A stretch of DNA of 64,000 nt. Origin: Candidatus Zixiibacteriota bacterium (GTDB lineage: Bacteria > Zixibacteria > MSB-5A5 > UBA10806 > 4484-95). How positions within the stretch are numbered: the stretch's first letter is position 1; every line of letters begins with the position of its first letter. Positions 47,004-55,140 of this stretch are shown here, piece by piece. The notes beneath the pieces were generated by a model. It was not told the DNA's origin. It saw only the letters and a program-made list of their open reading frames with translations, and did no database searches. The position numbers were made by a program, and so were the translations under genes. The DNA is taken from NCBI GenBank assembly GCA_024231855.1, contig JAAEQD010000366.1, positions 1 to 64,000 of the forward strand, read 5' to 3'.

Positions 47004-48041
47004 ATGTTTAAAAAGAAAAATAATTTAACGGCGGAAACTGCTGCAGGATTTATTTTAGGCTATGAAATTACTGATTCAAAGTTTAAATCAGTATTAAATT
47101 TAGCGGGAAAAGGTGAAAAGGGTTGGAAAAATCCCATTTTCATCAAACAGTTGATATCGGATCCCTCTTCTTTAATCCTTCATGAGAAATGGTTTTACGA
47201 CCAAACTTCGATTTCAAAAGCGTTAAGCTATCTAAAATCAAGAGGCGTAAAGGACGCTGAAAAACTAATTTATATTTTTAAAGAATCAAATAGATTTGAG
47301 TCAGTGGATTTTCAAAAATCGATTAACGCCGATGATGATGTAGATATAATTTTGGATACAATGAACAAGTGCGGTAAGCAAGAATTTAAAGATGTGATAG
47401 ATCCTTTGGGAAAAACCTATGGCGAGTATGCTCATCCCAACAACTATGAATTCGAACGTATGAATGCGGGTATTATTAAGGCTCTAAGTAGCAAATATCC
47501 CCAAATAATACCATTGGATGATTCGCTAAGAGCCCCTGTTTATGAATATCTTGGTACCAAAACTTTTGCTTCACAGCAACAAAATGCTAACAATTTAAAA
47601 AGTTTTATTAAAGCAAGTTATAATCCGTTAATTCCGATTCCGGAATTTAAAAAAAGGTGGACTCCGGACGAATTTATTAAAATCCATAAATCAAAAGGAG
47701 CTAATCAGCTTAGAGAAATTATCTATAAAATGCGAACCGAGGAAAATATAGAACAGAAAAACATTGAAAGATATATTGATCAATCCCGCAATGTATCATT
47801 ATCTTTATCCCCAACTCGAAATGTAGTATATGCATTCGCAGGCTTGGGTGCCGCCGCACTCTCAGCGGTTCAAACAATTGTTAATCCGCTTTTATATATT
47901 CCAACGGCAATTATTGCAATTATTACCGCTGATCAGCTTTATACTACAATCGATGACAGGTTTAGCGCGGGAAAATTTAAATGGCTTACCGTAGCTGAAC
48001 AGTTATCACAATGGAAAGCACCAAGTGAAGATGAAAATTAA
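47004..48041 (+). CDS. hypothetical protein with C-terminal membrane segment
   Basis: The 345-aa protein is not recognised. Residues 1 to about 270 look soluble and helical with many lysines; residues about 278-322 hold one or two hydrophobic segments (YAFAGLGAAALSAVQTIVNP and LLYIPTAIIAIITA), then a short polar tail. A GAGG site precedes the ATG. It lies between peptide pairs 1 and 2, divergent from pair 1, so it could be an associated immunity, export or regulatory protein; nothing in sequence proves this. Confidence 0.6.
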   Translation: MFKKKNNLTAETAAGFILGYEITDSKFKSVLNLAGKGEKGWKNPIFIKQLISDPSSLILHEKWFYDQTSISKALSYLKSRGVKDAEKLIYIFKESNRFESVDFQKSINADDDVDIILDTMNKCGKQEFKDVIDPLGKTYGEYAHPNNYEFERMNAGIIKALSSKYPQIIPLDDSLRAPVYEYLGTKTFASQQQNANNLKSFIKASYNPLIPIPEFKKRWTPDEFIKIHKSKGANQLREIIYKMRTEENIEQKNIERYIDQSRNVSLSLSPTRNVVYAFAGLGAAALSAVQTIVNPLLYIPTAIIAIITADQLYTTIDDRFSAGKFKWLTVAEQLSQWKAPSEDEN

Positions 48042-48277
48042 ATGGTTATGGGAATATATTTTGATGGTGATACTTGATCATATTTTAATATTGCCATCAT
48101 GACCTTATCACAAAAATGGTGAAGTTCGGCATATTTTGAATATTTGTTGGCTCCGGCAATTCGTCCGGTATATTGTCATAGGTCGGGCAAAACCGGCCAG
48201 GTAGCGTCGCATTAAAAACAGTCATTTGATGAGGCAGGATTTGTCATATACTCTTTCTGAGAAGGAGGGGGAAAGAT

Positions 48278-48421
48278 ATGGCGAATCAACTCAGGATGGC
48301 TGTGATTCGGGCGGGAATAAGATTGCTGCGAAGAGTCTGGGCTGTTCGCCTGCCAGGTATCAACCCAAGCCTGAAGCTCACGCCCGGATTCGGCGTTGGA
48401 TCCCATCAAGGGAGACATTAG
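48278..48421 (+). CDS. small cationic protein
   Basis: The ORF encodes 47 aa from ATG 48278, with AAGGAGG (48262-48268) upstream. The N-terminal half is strongly basic and amphipathic (LRMAVIRAGIRLLRRVWAVR); the C-terminus is glycine-rich. A TATACT box near 48,246 could be its promoter. It converges with peptide pair 2 on a shared terminator. An 81-codon frame overlapping it in another phase lacks a ribosome site and is not called. Confidence 0.45.
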   Translation: MANQLRMAVIRAGIRLLRRVWAVRLPGINPSLKLTPGFGVGSHQGRH

Positions 48422-48484
48422 GGGTTGATGTCACAATTGGAAATCTGATAGTCGAATATGATGTGGATTGAGTAAAAAGAACTT

Positions 48485-48517
48485 AAATGGGGAGTCCTCA
48501 TTCTGGGCTCCCCATTT
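48485..48517. terminator. bidirectional terminator after peptide pair 2
   Basis: AAATGGGGAG (48485-48494) pairs with CTCCCCATTT (48508-48517) around a 13-nt loop. It lies 7 bp past the B2 stop on the minus strand and about 63 bp past the 47-aa gene on the plus strand. Confidence 0.8.
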
Positions 48518-48523
48518 TCATTT

Positions 48524-48610
48524 TCAGTCGTCACCAAAAATCAACTTTATTATCTTCTTCGCTAACTCGGCTGCAGCTTCAATTACCTTATCAATATCGG
48601 GGACTTCCAT
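48524..48610 (-). CDS. small anionic amphipathic peptide, pair 2 second gene (B2)
   Basis: The ORF encodes 28 aa: MEVPDIDKVIEAAAELAKK, then IIKLIFGDD. A strong GGAGGG precedes the ATG, which overlaps the A2 stop by one base (TAATG). It is predicted as one amphipathic helix with net negative charge, and is similar to B1 in order of residues and in position after an A peptide. Confidence 0.68.
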   Translation of the reverse strand: MEVPDIDKVIEAAAELAKKIIKLIFGDD

Positions 48611-48681
48611 TATGCCCTCCTGACAATTCGTTTAAGAATTTCAGCGGTCACTTCCGCGATAACTATCCAAAATGCGCGCAC
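48610..48681 (-). CDS. small cationic amphipathic peptide, pair 2 first gene (A2)
   Basis: The ORF encodes 23 aa from GTG 48681: MRAFWIVIAEV followed by TAEILKRIVRRA. AAGGAGG (minus strand, 48692-48686) lies 4 nt before the start. Length equals A1, and the C-terminal half matches A1 with conservative changes. Its promoter region shares motifs with A1 and with the degenerate copy A3. Confidence 0.68.
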   Translation of the reverse strand: MRAFWIVIAEVTAEILKRIVRRA

Positions 48682-48701
48682 CTGTCCTCCTTGATGCTAA
48701 A

Positions 48702-48727
48702 GATGATCATCATTCTTCTTATGCCAT
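48702..48727 (-). promoter_or_regulatory. -10 box with palindrome, peptide pair 2
   Basis: On the minus strand ATGGCATAAG (48727-48718) is followed 6 bp later by the palindrome GATGATCATC (48711-48702). The A2 start is about 20 bp downstream. Confidence 0.45.
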
Positions 48728-48841
48728 ATAACAATATGTAAATTTAAAAGGTCTTCAATACAATCTATGCAAGAAGGATTTGGAGTCTGAAAGCGAAACC
48801 TGTCTGAGCTCGCCTTACTGATAAAGTGTTTTAAATAAAAA

Positions 48842-48952
48842 AACCGGTCCTCAGAAGCGTAGGCCGGTTAGAGATACCGTCCCACACATTAGGGAGAGCG
48901 GGACTCCTAAAAGGGATCCAGGGCAAGCAGACCCAGGGTCTCCTATTTTTTT
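48842..48952. other. run of hairpins, possible structured RNA or terminators
   Basis: Three consecutive hairpins are visible: AACCGG-(T)-CCT with AGG-CCGGTT (48842-48869), GTCCC with GGGAC (48879-48904), and AGACCC-A-GGGTCT (48929-48941), the last followed on the plus strand by a seven-T tract. On the minus strand the first hairpin runs into T7 and would terminate the A3 transcript. It may be two facing terminators or a small noncoding RNA. Confidence 0.4.
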
Positions 48953-48985
48953 GGTAAAATTTTTTTGCACTTAATAAGGGTTTTA

Positions 48986-49054
48986 TCATTTAGTCAATGG
49001 TAAACAAGGATCAAATTGTTGCATCCCAGCGACGACTTTCCATAATGCGTGCAC
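48986..49054 (-). pseudogene. degenerate third copy of the A peptide gene (A3)
   Basis: GTG 49054 follows AGGAGGACAA, nearly identical to the A2 leader. The first nine codons resemble A2 (M-x-A-x-W-x-V-x-A), after which the frame diverges and ends at 22 aa with no amphipathic helix. No B-type ORF follows. It looks like a decayed duplicate, though a diverged working peptide cannot be excluded. Confidence 0.5.
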
Positions 49055-49074
49055 TTGTCCTCCTAATTGTAAAA

Positions 49075-49101
49075 GATGAATCATCTATATTCTTATGCCA
49101 T
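49075..49101 (-). promoter_or_regulatory. -10 box with palindrome, third peptide copy
   Basis: On the minus strand ATGGCATAAGAA (49101-49090) is followed by GATGA-T-TCATC (49085-49075), the same arrangement as in pair 2. Confidence 0.4.
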
Positions 49102-49187
49102 AAAAACCATTTAATTATGATTGCTTTTTTCTGTGCAGTTTCGTACTTTTATATTGGCTAGAATAGCTGTCTTAGATAGTAGGGCTG

Positions 49188-49619
49188 ATGGCGAGACAAG
49201 ATACAAGATTAGAATCAGAGGGAGCCGAATTTTTGGTGCTCGGTCAATTACTAGTTAATAAAATTACCACTTATAAAACCTACACAAATATGCCGGGATA
49301 TGACTTGGTTGCCGTAAACCCAGAATTAAACACATCTGCAAAAATACAGGTTAAAAGTAGATGGAGAACCAAAGCTCCCGGATTTCTGATAAAAAATTTC
49401 GAATGTGATTTTGTTGTTGCCGTATTACTAAATCGCGGCTCAAAAGATGGCAGGAAAAAGGTTTTGCCACCAGAATATTTTGTCTTCCCTATAGAGCTAA
49501 TTAAAAAGGTATGTAGGCAAAAGAACTGGAGCAAAGTAATGTTTAATGATATTATTGATTTAGATAGTTATAAAAGCAATTGGAATATAATAAGGAATTT
49601 CGTTGATAATACTTCTTAA
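49188..49619 (+). CDS. PD-(D/E)xK-like hypothetical protein
   Basis: The 143-aa protein shows a nuclease-like core: an N-terminal glutamate helix (LESEGAEFLVLGQLL), then GYDLVAV and KIQVKSRW, which fit the E-x(n)-D-x(n)-QxK pattern of small PD-(D/E)xK proteins that resolve as restriction-like enzymes or group I endonuclease relatives. Catalytic activity is unproven. It is followed 18 bp later by another small gene, probably in the same transcript. Confidence 0.6.
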   Translation: MARQDTRLESEGAEFLVLGQLLVNKITTYKTYTNMPGYDLVAVNPELNTSAKIQVKSRWRTKAPGFLIKNFECDFVVAVLLNRGSKDGRKKVLPPEYFVFPIELIKKVCRQKNWSKVMFNDIIDLDSYKSNWNIIRNFVDNTS

Positions 49620-49637
49620 GATTTAAAGGATACTATT

Positions 49638-49985
49638 ATGAATGAGGTAATATTAAAAGAGCTGAGAACTCTGCCAACCAGCAAGCTACCTGCAATCTTC
49701 GAGCTATCAAGCAATGTAAGTGCCGTTTGCTGGGAGTATCATCGTTTGAAGTTCTATAGAGACCCTATTGAACAATTGGCAAATCCCAACGATATTATTG
49801 CGGTTAAAATCATCCCCAGCGAGGGTTCAAGCAAATATTACAGGCCTGGGTTCTATATAATGACAAAAGAGGAATTCTATAACAAGTTTTTTAAGGTCAC
49901 AGAAACTCATTCTTTTCGAATTGATGGCATCTATCATTACCCAAAACCACCCCAAAAAGTAGATATCTTTTTTTATCCCGACTAA
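49638..49985 (+). CDS. hypothetical protein
   Basis: The 115-aa soluble protein is not recognised. It is rich in aromatic residues and proline near the C-terminus (YHYPKPPQKVDIFFYPD). AAAGGA precedes the ATG. Pairing with the preceding nuclease-like gene suggests a partner or immunity role, but there is no direct evidence. Confidence 0.55.
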   Translation: MNEVILKELRTLPTSKLPAIFELSSNVSAVCWEYHRLKFYRDPIEQLANPNDIIAVKIIPSEGSSKYYRPGFYIMTKEEFYNKFFKVTETHSFRIDGIYHYPKPPQKVDIFFYPD

Positions 49986-50630
49986 TAAGATAAAAATTAT
50001 AAAATGTATTTATTTAGGCTTATGGTAGCCAATAGGGGCAACAAGGTTAAAAAATGGTCATATCCTATTGATTATCAACTGGTTCGGGGAACAATAGTGT
50101 AAGTTGTTAAACTGTTAGAATCCATAAAAAAGACGCAAATTCGTCACACTCTCCTGCTTAATCTATGTAGGACAACTGAAGGATGGGGGTGTATACCATC
50201 GTCCCTTTTATACAATTATGATTTTGTTAATTTTGAAAGCTGATGAAAATACTATTGATTTTTTACCTGCTTTAATGAATGAGATAATTTGAATGCACTC
50301 CTCTCCAATGACACAAGTGTTAATTCTATTATCTTTGTATTACTCTTTAAAGTAATTTGATATTCTTTTATTCACATAATATAAACATTTCTCACATTTA
50401 TCAGGACTTTTATGAGATATTATTTCAACTGGTGTCAAGCGAGCTAGGTAACGAGAAGAATAAAGATCGATAGATCAATCAGAGACGAAAAGGACACAAA
50501 AAAAACATTGCCTTTAATTAAACTGTATTATAGATTTAGGTAGCTCCGGTTTTGATAGTGTGACGGCACACACAGCAGCTATATAAAGCTGCCTTAGGTA
50601 AGAAAGGTGCATTCACGAGGGTTAATTTGA
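49986..50630. other. gap without supported gene
   Basis: These 645 bp are AT-rich with stops in all frames beyond about 30 codons and no convincing ribosome site. Near 50,497-50,540 a TTGCCT and TAGATT pair with a 17-bp spacer could be a promoter for genes to the right. A short inverted repeat (GTGTG/CACAC) lies near 50,560. Confidence 0.4.
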
Positions 50631-50882
50631 ATGAAAAACCAATTATCGTCGCTATTTGGCTCGTTTATTGGAGCAATTGTTATCAAACTACTCAAGATAA
50701 AAGCAACTCGGAGTTCCACATATCACTCGAATACGATTTTAAAACCATTGATTCTGAAATTCATCACGTTATTGTTTCCCTTTTCATTTCTGTTCTGTTT
50801 ACAATCAAAACCTTTCTTCTTCTACCGTCTACTCATTTACACAGATTGTTCTTATGGCAGCTTTACCATCAGGCTATATTAA
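50631..50882 (+). CDS. small possible membrane protein
   Basis: An 83-aa frame starts at ATG 50631 with GAGG 10 nt upstream. It has a hydrophobic N-terminal segment (SSLFGSFIGAIVIKLLKIKA) and a second hydrophobic stretch (ITLLFPFSFLFCL). An overlapping frame at 50,627-50,911 is equally long. Support is weak, and it may not be a gene. Confidence 0.25.
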   Translation: MKNQLSSLFGSFIGAIVIKLLKIKATRSSTYHSNTILKPLILKFITLLFPFSFLFCLQSKPFFFYRLLIYTDCSYGSFTIRLY

Positions 50883-51023
50883 TAGAACTCTATAGACTTG
50901 GAGGTATCTAGAAATTCTAGTGATTCATGATAATTAGAAGTTTATCAAATTATCTTGAAATACCATAGTTATGCTTCATGATAGTAATAATATCTGTTGT
51001 CCAACTAGTAATCGGGAGATAGG

Positions 51024-51560
51024 TTGAATATAATTTGGATATATGGTGGAGTCGGCGTAGGGAAGTTAACTACAGCCAATGAATTATCTTTGCTTACGAA
51101 CTATCCTAGTTTTCATAACCATTTGGTAATTGATTTATTATTACAGATTACACAAGAGAAAAATGAACAATTTTGGGAAGCATGTAGAAAAATACGCTTA
51201 TCGATCTTTGATTCATTGTCTAATGATCTAAAGGTTGAGGCTATTATCTATACTGCGTTTGAAGGATATTATGGTCAATCCGATAAATTTGTTGAAAGGG
51301 TAAGAAAAGTATTAGCTCCCCGAGGAGGACAGATTTTCTTTACGCACCTTTATTGTTCGAAAGAGGAAAACCTTAGACGTGTTCTTCTTCCCGACAGAGC
51401 ATTATATAATAAAATTAACGACATTGATACTTATTCAGAAATCACAGAAGGGTATGACTATTCGATTCCCTTTCCTTCAAGAATAGGCATATCGATCGAT
51501 AACACTAATATGCCAGCAAGTAGAGTTGCACAAATGATATTAGAAAATATAAAAACGTAA
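51024..51560 (+). CDS. P-loop kinase-like protein
   Basis: The 178-aa protein has an N-terminal Walker A of the form GGVGVGKLTTA (residues 8-18), where a leucine follows the lysine as in a group of small kinases related to shikimate/chloramphenicol phosphotransferases. An FHNHLVID segment follows. It should phosphorylate a small molecule in the cytosol. The start is TTG 51024 with GGGAG 5 nt upstream. It heads a five-gene operon with an HD-GYP protein, two radical SAM enzymes and a nucleotidyltransferase-like protein. Confidence 0.75.
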   Translation: MNIIWIYGGVGVGKLTTANELSLLTNYPSFHNHLVIDLLLQITQEKNEQFWEACRKIRLSIFDSLSNDLKVEAIIYTAFEGYYGQSDKFVERVRKVLAPRGGQIFFTHLYCSKEENLRRVLLPDRALYNKINDIDTYSEITEGYDYSIPFPSRIGISIDNTNMPASRVAQMILENIKT

Positions 51561-51580
51561 GTTGTCTACGAGAGTATATA

Positions 51581-53365
51581 ATGAAAAACGACGATTTCCC
51601 TCCTAGATATTTGTTCGAGTTTTTAAAGATTAAAGAATATATAAATCATTCTATTAATACCACTGTTCAAGACAATCCTCTTGATTCAAGTATTCCGATA
51701 TTAGTGTCTAATCTGCACAAGCTCGCTATATCAAGGATACCAGATGTATATCTTCTTACAATCGCTGTTAAATATGAGAATATTTTTGATATCGCTTTTC
51801 CATCGGGAGCAGATACAAGAAAGTACTTTAGAATAATCAGCTTTGATAGCTATATCGGCAAATGTTGCAGAAAGCATAAGGATGATCCCGACAATAATAT
51901 TTTCATTCTGAATGGTAAAGAAGAAATGTGTTTCGAAGAAGAAATATCCCAAAAAGATTATTTCATTAGGGATAAGCAAATGAACTGCTTCTGCGTAGTC
52001 CCTTTAGTTTTTGCGGATGAAATTGTCGGATCAATTCAGTTATCATTGATGAATGAGCTTAGTTCAACTGATGAGGTTTCAATGTTTCTTCTCTCGGCGA
52101 AATCGTATTTTAACGAAATGATTGCATATGAGCAATCGCGACTAACAGGTATAATAGAAGCTGCTGATATTGCGGTGGAAGCATTAGGATGCCGAGATGA
52201 GTTTCAAGCAGAGCACTCCAAGAATGTCGCCAAACTGGTTGAAGCTTTTTTAGAATACATCCGACAATCTGAGCAATATCGCGACATGTTTTTTGGAAGT
52301 CCAATAGGTGGAATGAACTACGCTAAGCTGAAGTTGTCTGCCCTCTTACATGATATCGGGAAAATAGCTATTCCTTCACGATCCTTTTCTCAGATTGATA
52401 GTCTGGAAGATAGCTGTTATCGTCATATTCATCCATATTATACCTATCAAATACTTTCTACTTGTAAACTTACAAAAAGTATTGCATCACAATCTGCAAA
52501 CCACCACGAAAGAGTGGATGGAGCAGGTTATCCTTTTCATGTCAATCCCAATCTAATTACCGCAGAGGAGCAAATCATTGCTTTTGCTGACAAACTTGAC
52601 TCTATGGCAAGAGACCGCCCTGAGAGGCCTGTGGCAAAGACTTTTGAAGATTATAAGAATGATCTTAAGAGGGATAGATTTAAGAACGCATTTTCCAAGG
52701 AGATCTATCTTATTCTATTATCAATTACTAGCACCTTCTCGAATGAAGATAAAATACCAGTAGGTATAAAACGAATATTATCACATGCTGCTAGACCATT
52801 AGTGATTCTCCAGCAAAGGCGTGCTGATAGACAATCTATCGAAAATCTAAACGACCATATAAATTCACTTAGGAATAAGGTCGTTAAAAATCAATGGATT
52901 TGCATGTTTGCAGTATCAACAAGGAATGCCAATTCAATTATTGATAGTGCATCTTCTGATTATATTAAGTTTTCTCCCGAATTTGGAGAAATCATCAAAG
53001 ATAACTATAGCGGTTGGAATAAAAATTTTGATGTTTCTATTGAGGAGATAAATGATTTCATAAACAACGTCGCTATATATGCTAGTAAAGATTTCAACAG
53101 TGAACCGCAAGGATACAGCATATATATAGGATATTATGTAACGCATCCTGAAGTAAATAGAGTGTTTTCGTATGCTTTTTTTAGAGCAATTGCTCATTCT
53201 TTATCTGATGACGAAAAATTGTTAGCGGCATTAATTAATAGCAGATATTTAAAACAAAAGGATGCAATCATACGTACTGGCTCTTCGCTTGTAGATAAAC
53301 TAATTAACTTTGATAAGTACTTTGTTGGGAAGTGGGGATTACTACACGAGCCATTTTCGATTTAA
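51581..53365 (+). CDS. GAF and HD-GYP domain protein
   Basis: The 594-aa protein has a GAF-like sensory region (about residues 40-190) and an HD-GYP phosphohydrolase domain with its ligands present: EHSKN, LLHDIGKIAIP near 265, HIHPYYTYQIL near 295, NHHERVDGAGYP near 310 and IIAFADKLDSM. The C-terminal 200 residues are unassigned. HD-GYP proteins usually hydrolyse cyclic di-GMP, but no diguanylate cyclase is visible in the island, so another nucleotide may be the substrate. It lies 20 bp after the kinase gene and 6 bp before a radical SAM gene. Confidence 0.85.
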   Translation: MKNDDFPPRYLFEFLKIKEYINHSINTTVQDNPLDSSIPILVSNLHKLAISRIPDVYLLTIAVKYENIFDIAFPSGADTRKYFRIISFDSYIGKCCRKHKDDPDNNIFILNGKEEMCFEEEISQKDYFIRDKQMNCFCVVPLVFADEIVGSIQLSLMNELSSTDEVSMFLLSAKSYFNEMIAYEQSRLTGIIEAADIAVEALGCRDEFQAEHSKNVAKLVEAFLEYIRQSEQYRDMFFGSPIGGMNYAKLKLSALLHDIGKIAIPSRSFSQIDSLEDSCYRHIHPYYTYQILSTCKLTKSIASQSANHHERVDGAGYPFHVNPNLITAEEQIIAFADKLDSMARDRPERPVAKTFEDYKNDLKRDRFKNAFSKEIYLILLSITSTFSNEDKIPVGIKRILSHAARPLVILQQRRADRQSIENLNDHINSLRNKVVKNQWICMFAVSTRNANSIIDSASSDYIKFSPEFGEIIKDNYSGWNKNFDVSIEEINDFINNVAIYASKDFNSEPQGYSIYIGYYVTHPEVNRVFSYAFFRAIAHSLSDDEKLLAALINSRYLKQKDAIIRTGSSLVDKLINFDKYFVGKWGLLHEPFSI

Positions 53366-53371
53366 GTAATT

Positions 53372-54331
53372 ATGGGAGATAACGTGACAAGCAAATTGAC
53401 TACAATTGCTTTGATGATAACTGATCGCTGTAATCATAATTGCTACCATTGTTTTCGAAAAAGCAAATCTGAATCAGTCAATTTTGATATCAGCCTTATT
53501 AACCAGTTAATAAATAGACTTGATAACCGAAAAGTTGAAAGCGTGAGATTAACGGGAGGAGAGCCATTTATTATAAAAGATCTACACCATATCATAGAAA
53601 AACTTTCCAATAAAGATATTGACTCATCTATTATAACCAATGGGACGTTGCTATCACAGGAGCAAATAATAAAAATGGCTAATGCGGGGCTGAATTATAT
53701 AGGTTTTACTATCCATTCATTAAAAAACGAAAACCATGACAAATTGACATCAAATAAGGGTTCTCTTAAGAGGTTGCTTAAAGCTATTTATCTTGCTGCT
53801 GAAATAGGATTGCCAATTGCTCTTTATTTACCGGTTTCGATCTATAATTGCTTTGAGATATATAATTTAATTGAGTTTGCTTTTAATTTGCCAATTATAA
53901 AACTTAGAATATTAAGTTTATCCCCATTTGGGAATGCTAGATATTTAGCAACACTACCTGATACAAAATGGTTTGATATTGTAAATAAAATTAAGAGACT
54001 CAAATTAGATCCTACAATCCCTTTATATATTCAAAACATTGTTCAGAATAATCCAAATGGCGATGGATGTACTATTGAGCCATTAAAATTTATAAATTGT
54101 GACGTTAATGGATATTTATATTCATGCTGTATTTTATGCTCGCATAGTAAGTTCTCAATTGGAAATATCTCCGAGCTAATAAGCGAAGATTGGAATTATG
54201 CACTCAACAATATCGCGAGAAGGAATCAATTTCTATACGATAATAAGAGATATGGAGAATTGCCGTGTACCGAGATTGGCAATTTTAACAAGCGACGCAT
54301 ATATTGCCCATTACAGAGTGAACGACTATGA
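53372..54331 (+). CDS. radical SAM protein with C-terminal cysteine cluster
   Basis: The 319-aa enzyme has the radical SAM cluster motif CNHNCYHC (C20, C24, C27) and RLTGGEPF near residue 60. Late cysteines (GDGCTIEPL, FINCDVNG, SCCILC and YCPLQ) suggest an auxiliary iron-sulfur site as in SPASM/twitch enzymes. Such proteins modify peptides or small metabolites by radical chemistry. Its stop overlaps the start of a second radical SAM gene by 4 bp. Confidence 0.85.
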   Translation: MGDNVTSKLTTIALMITDRCNHNCYHCFRKSKSESVNFDISLINQLINRLDNRKVESVRLTGGEPFIIKDLHHIIEKLSNKDIDSSIITNGTLLSQEQIIKMANAGLNYIGFTIHSLKNENHDKLTSNKGSLKRLLKAIYLAAEIGLPIALYLPVSIYNCFEIYNLIEFAFNLPIIKLRILSLSPFGNARYLATLPDTKWFDIVNKIKRLKLDPTIPLYIQNIVQNNPNGDGCTIEPLKFINCDVNGYLYSCCILCSHSKFSIGNISELISEDWNYALNNIARRNQFLYDNKRYGELPCTEIGNFNKRRIYCPLQSERL

Positions 54332-55140
54332 TTGCCTATCCGAAATATTGGAGAATAAAAGTAACTAATAGATGTAATCTGAGCTGTACTTTTTGTCATC
54401 AAGAGAACATGCCAGCAAATAGGCGGCTTTATCAATACATTGATGTTGTTTTTATAAGAAAATTGGCATCCGGGCTAATAGAATCTAATGACATTGTAGC
54501 ATTGACTGGCGGCGAGCCGCTTTTGCACAAAGAGTTCAATCAGATTGCATCAATTATTTGTGATAAAGTAAAGACTAAATGCCATCTGAATACCAATGGG
54601 ACTTTACTTGATAGAAAATTAAAATATCTTAAATTGCTTCCGCTTAGTAACATACACATTAATCTATGCACTTTAAATCCAAAGACATATAATTCCATTT
54701 ATGGAAAGAATTGCCTTAATAATATCCACTCTACAATTATAAAAGCTATCGAATTAGGATTCAATATCACCATCAACTATGTAGTAATTGCTGGTATCAA
54801 TGATGCAATACATAATATGAAAAACATCATAAAATTTGCATTATACAATAAATGTAACCTTTCTATAATCGAATCACTATTTGATTATTGTTCAGAGTCT
54901 AAAGGTTATAACTTTCAAAAAACTTATAAAGATATACTTATTTCGCTTGGCTTTAATAAATACAATGAACGAGCTGGGAGATGTTTTTATTCTAAAAGAG
55001 GATTTAAATCAAGTATCATTGTGGCAGCACCTTGTAGTCCGGCGGCTGCCTGGAATGGAACTATAAAGGATGACGCTTTATTAGTTACGGAAGATCAAAC
55101 CATTAAACGATTTTTTACTGGTAATTACTATGAAAAATAA
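54328..55140 (+). CDS. second radical SAM protein (MoaA-like)
   Basis: The 270-aa protein carries CNLSCTFC (C16, C20, C23) and VALTGGEPLLHKEF, a MoaA-like core. It is shorter than MoaA and ends in PCSPAAAWNGTI. It overlaps the preceding radical SAM gene (ATGA) and the following nucleotidyltransferase-like gene by 11 bp. Two different radical SAM proteins in one operon suggest a multi-step modification of one substrate. Confidence 0.85.
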   Translation: MIAYPKYWRIKVTNRCNLSCTFCHQENMPANRRLYQYIDVVFIRKLASGLIESNDIVALTGGEPLLHKEFNQIASIICDKVKTKCHLNTNGTLLDRKLKYLKLLPLSNIHINLCTLNPKTYNSIYGKNCLNNIHSTIIKAIELGFNITINYVVIAGINDAIHNMKNIIKFALYNKCNLSIIESLFDYCSESKGYNFQKTYKDILISLGFNKYNERAGRCFYSKRGFKSSIIVAAPCSPAAAWNGTIKDDALLVTEDQTIKRFFTGNYYEK

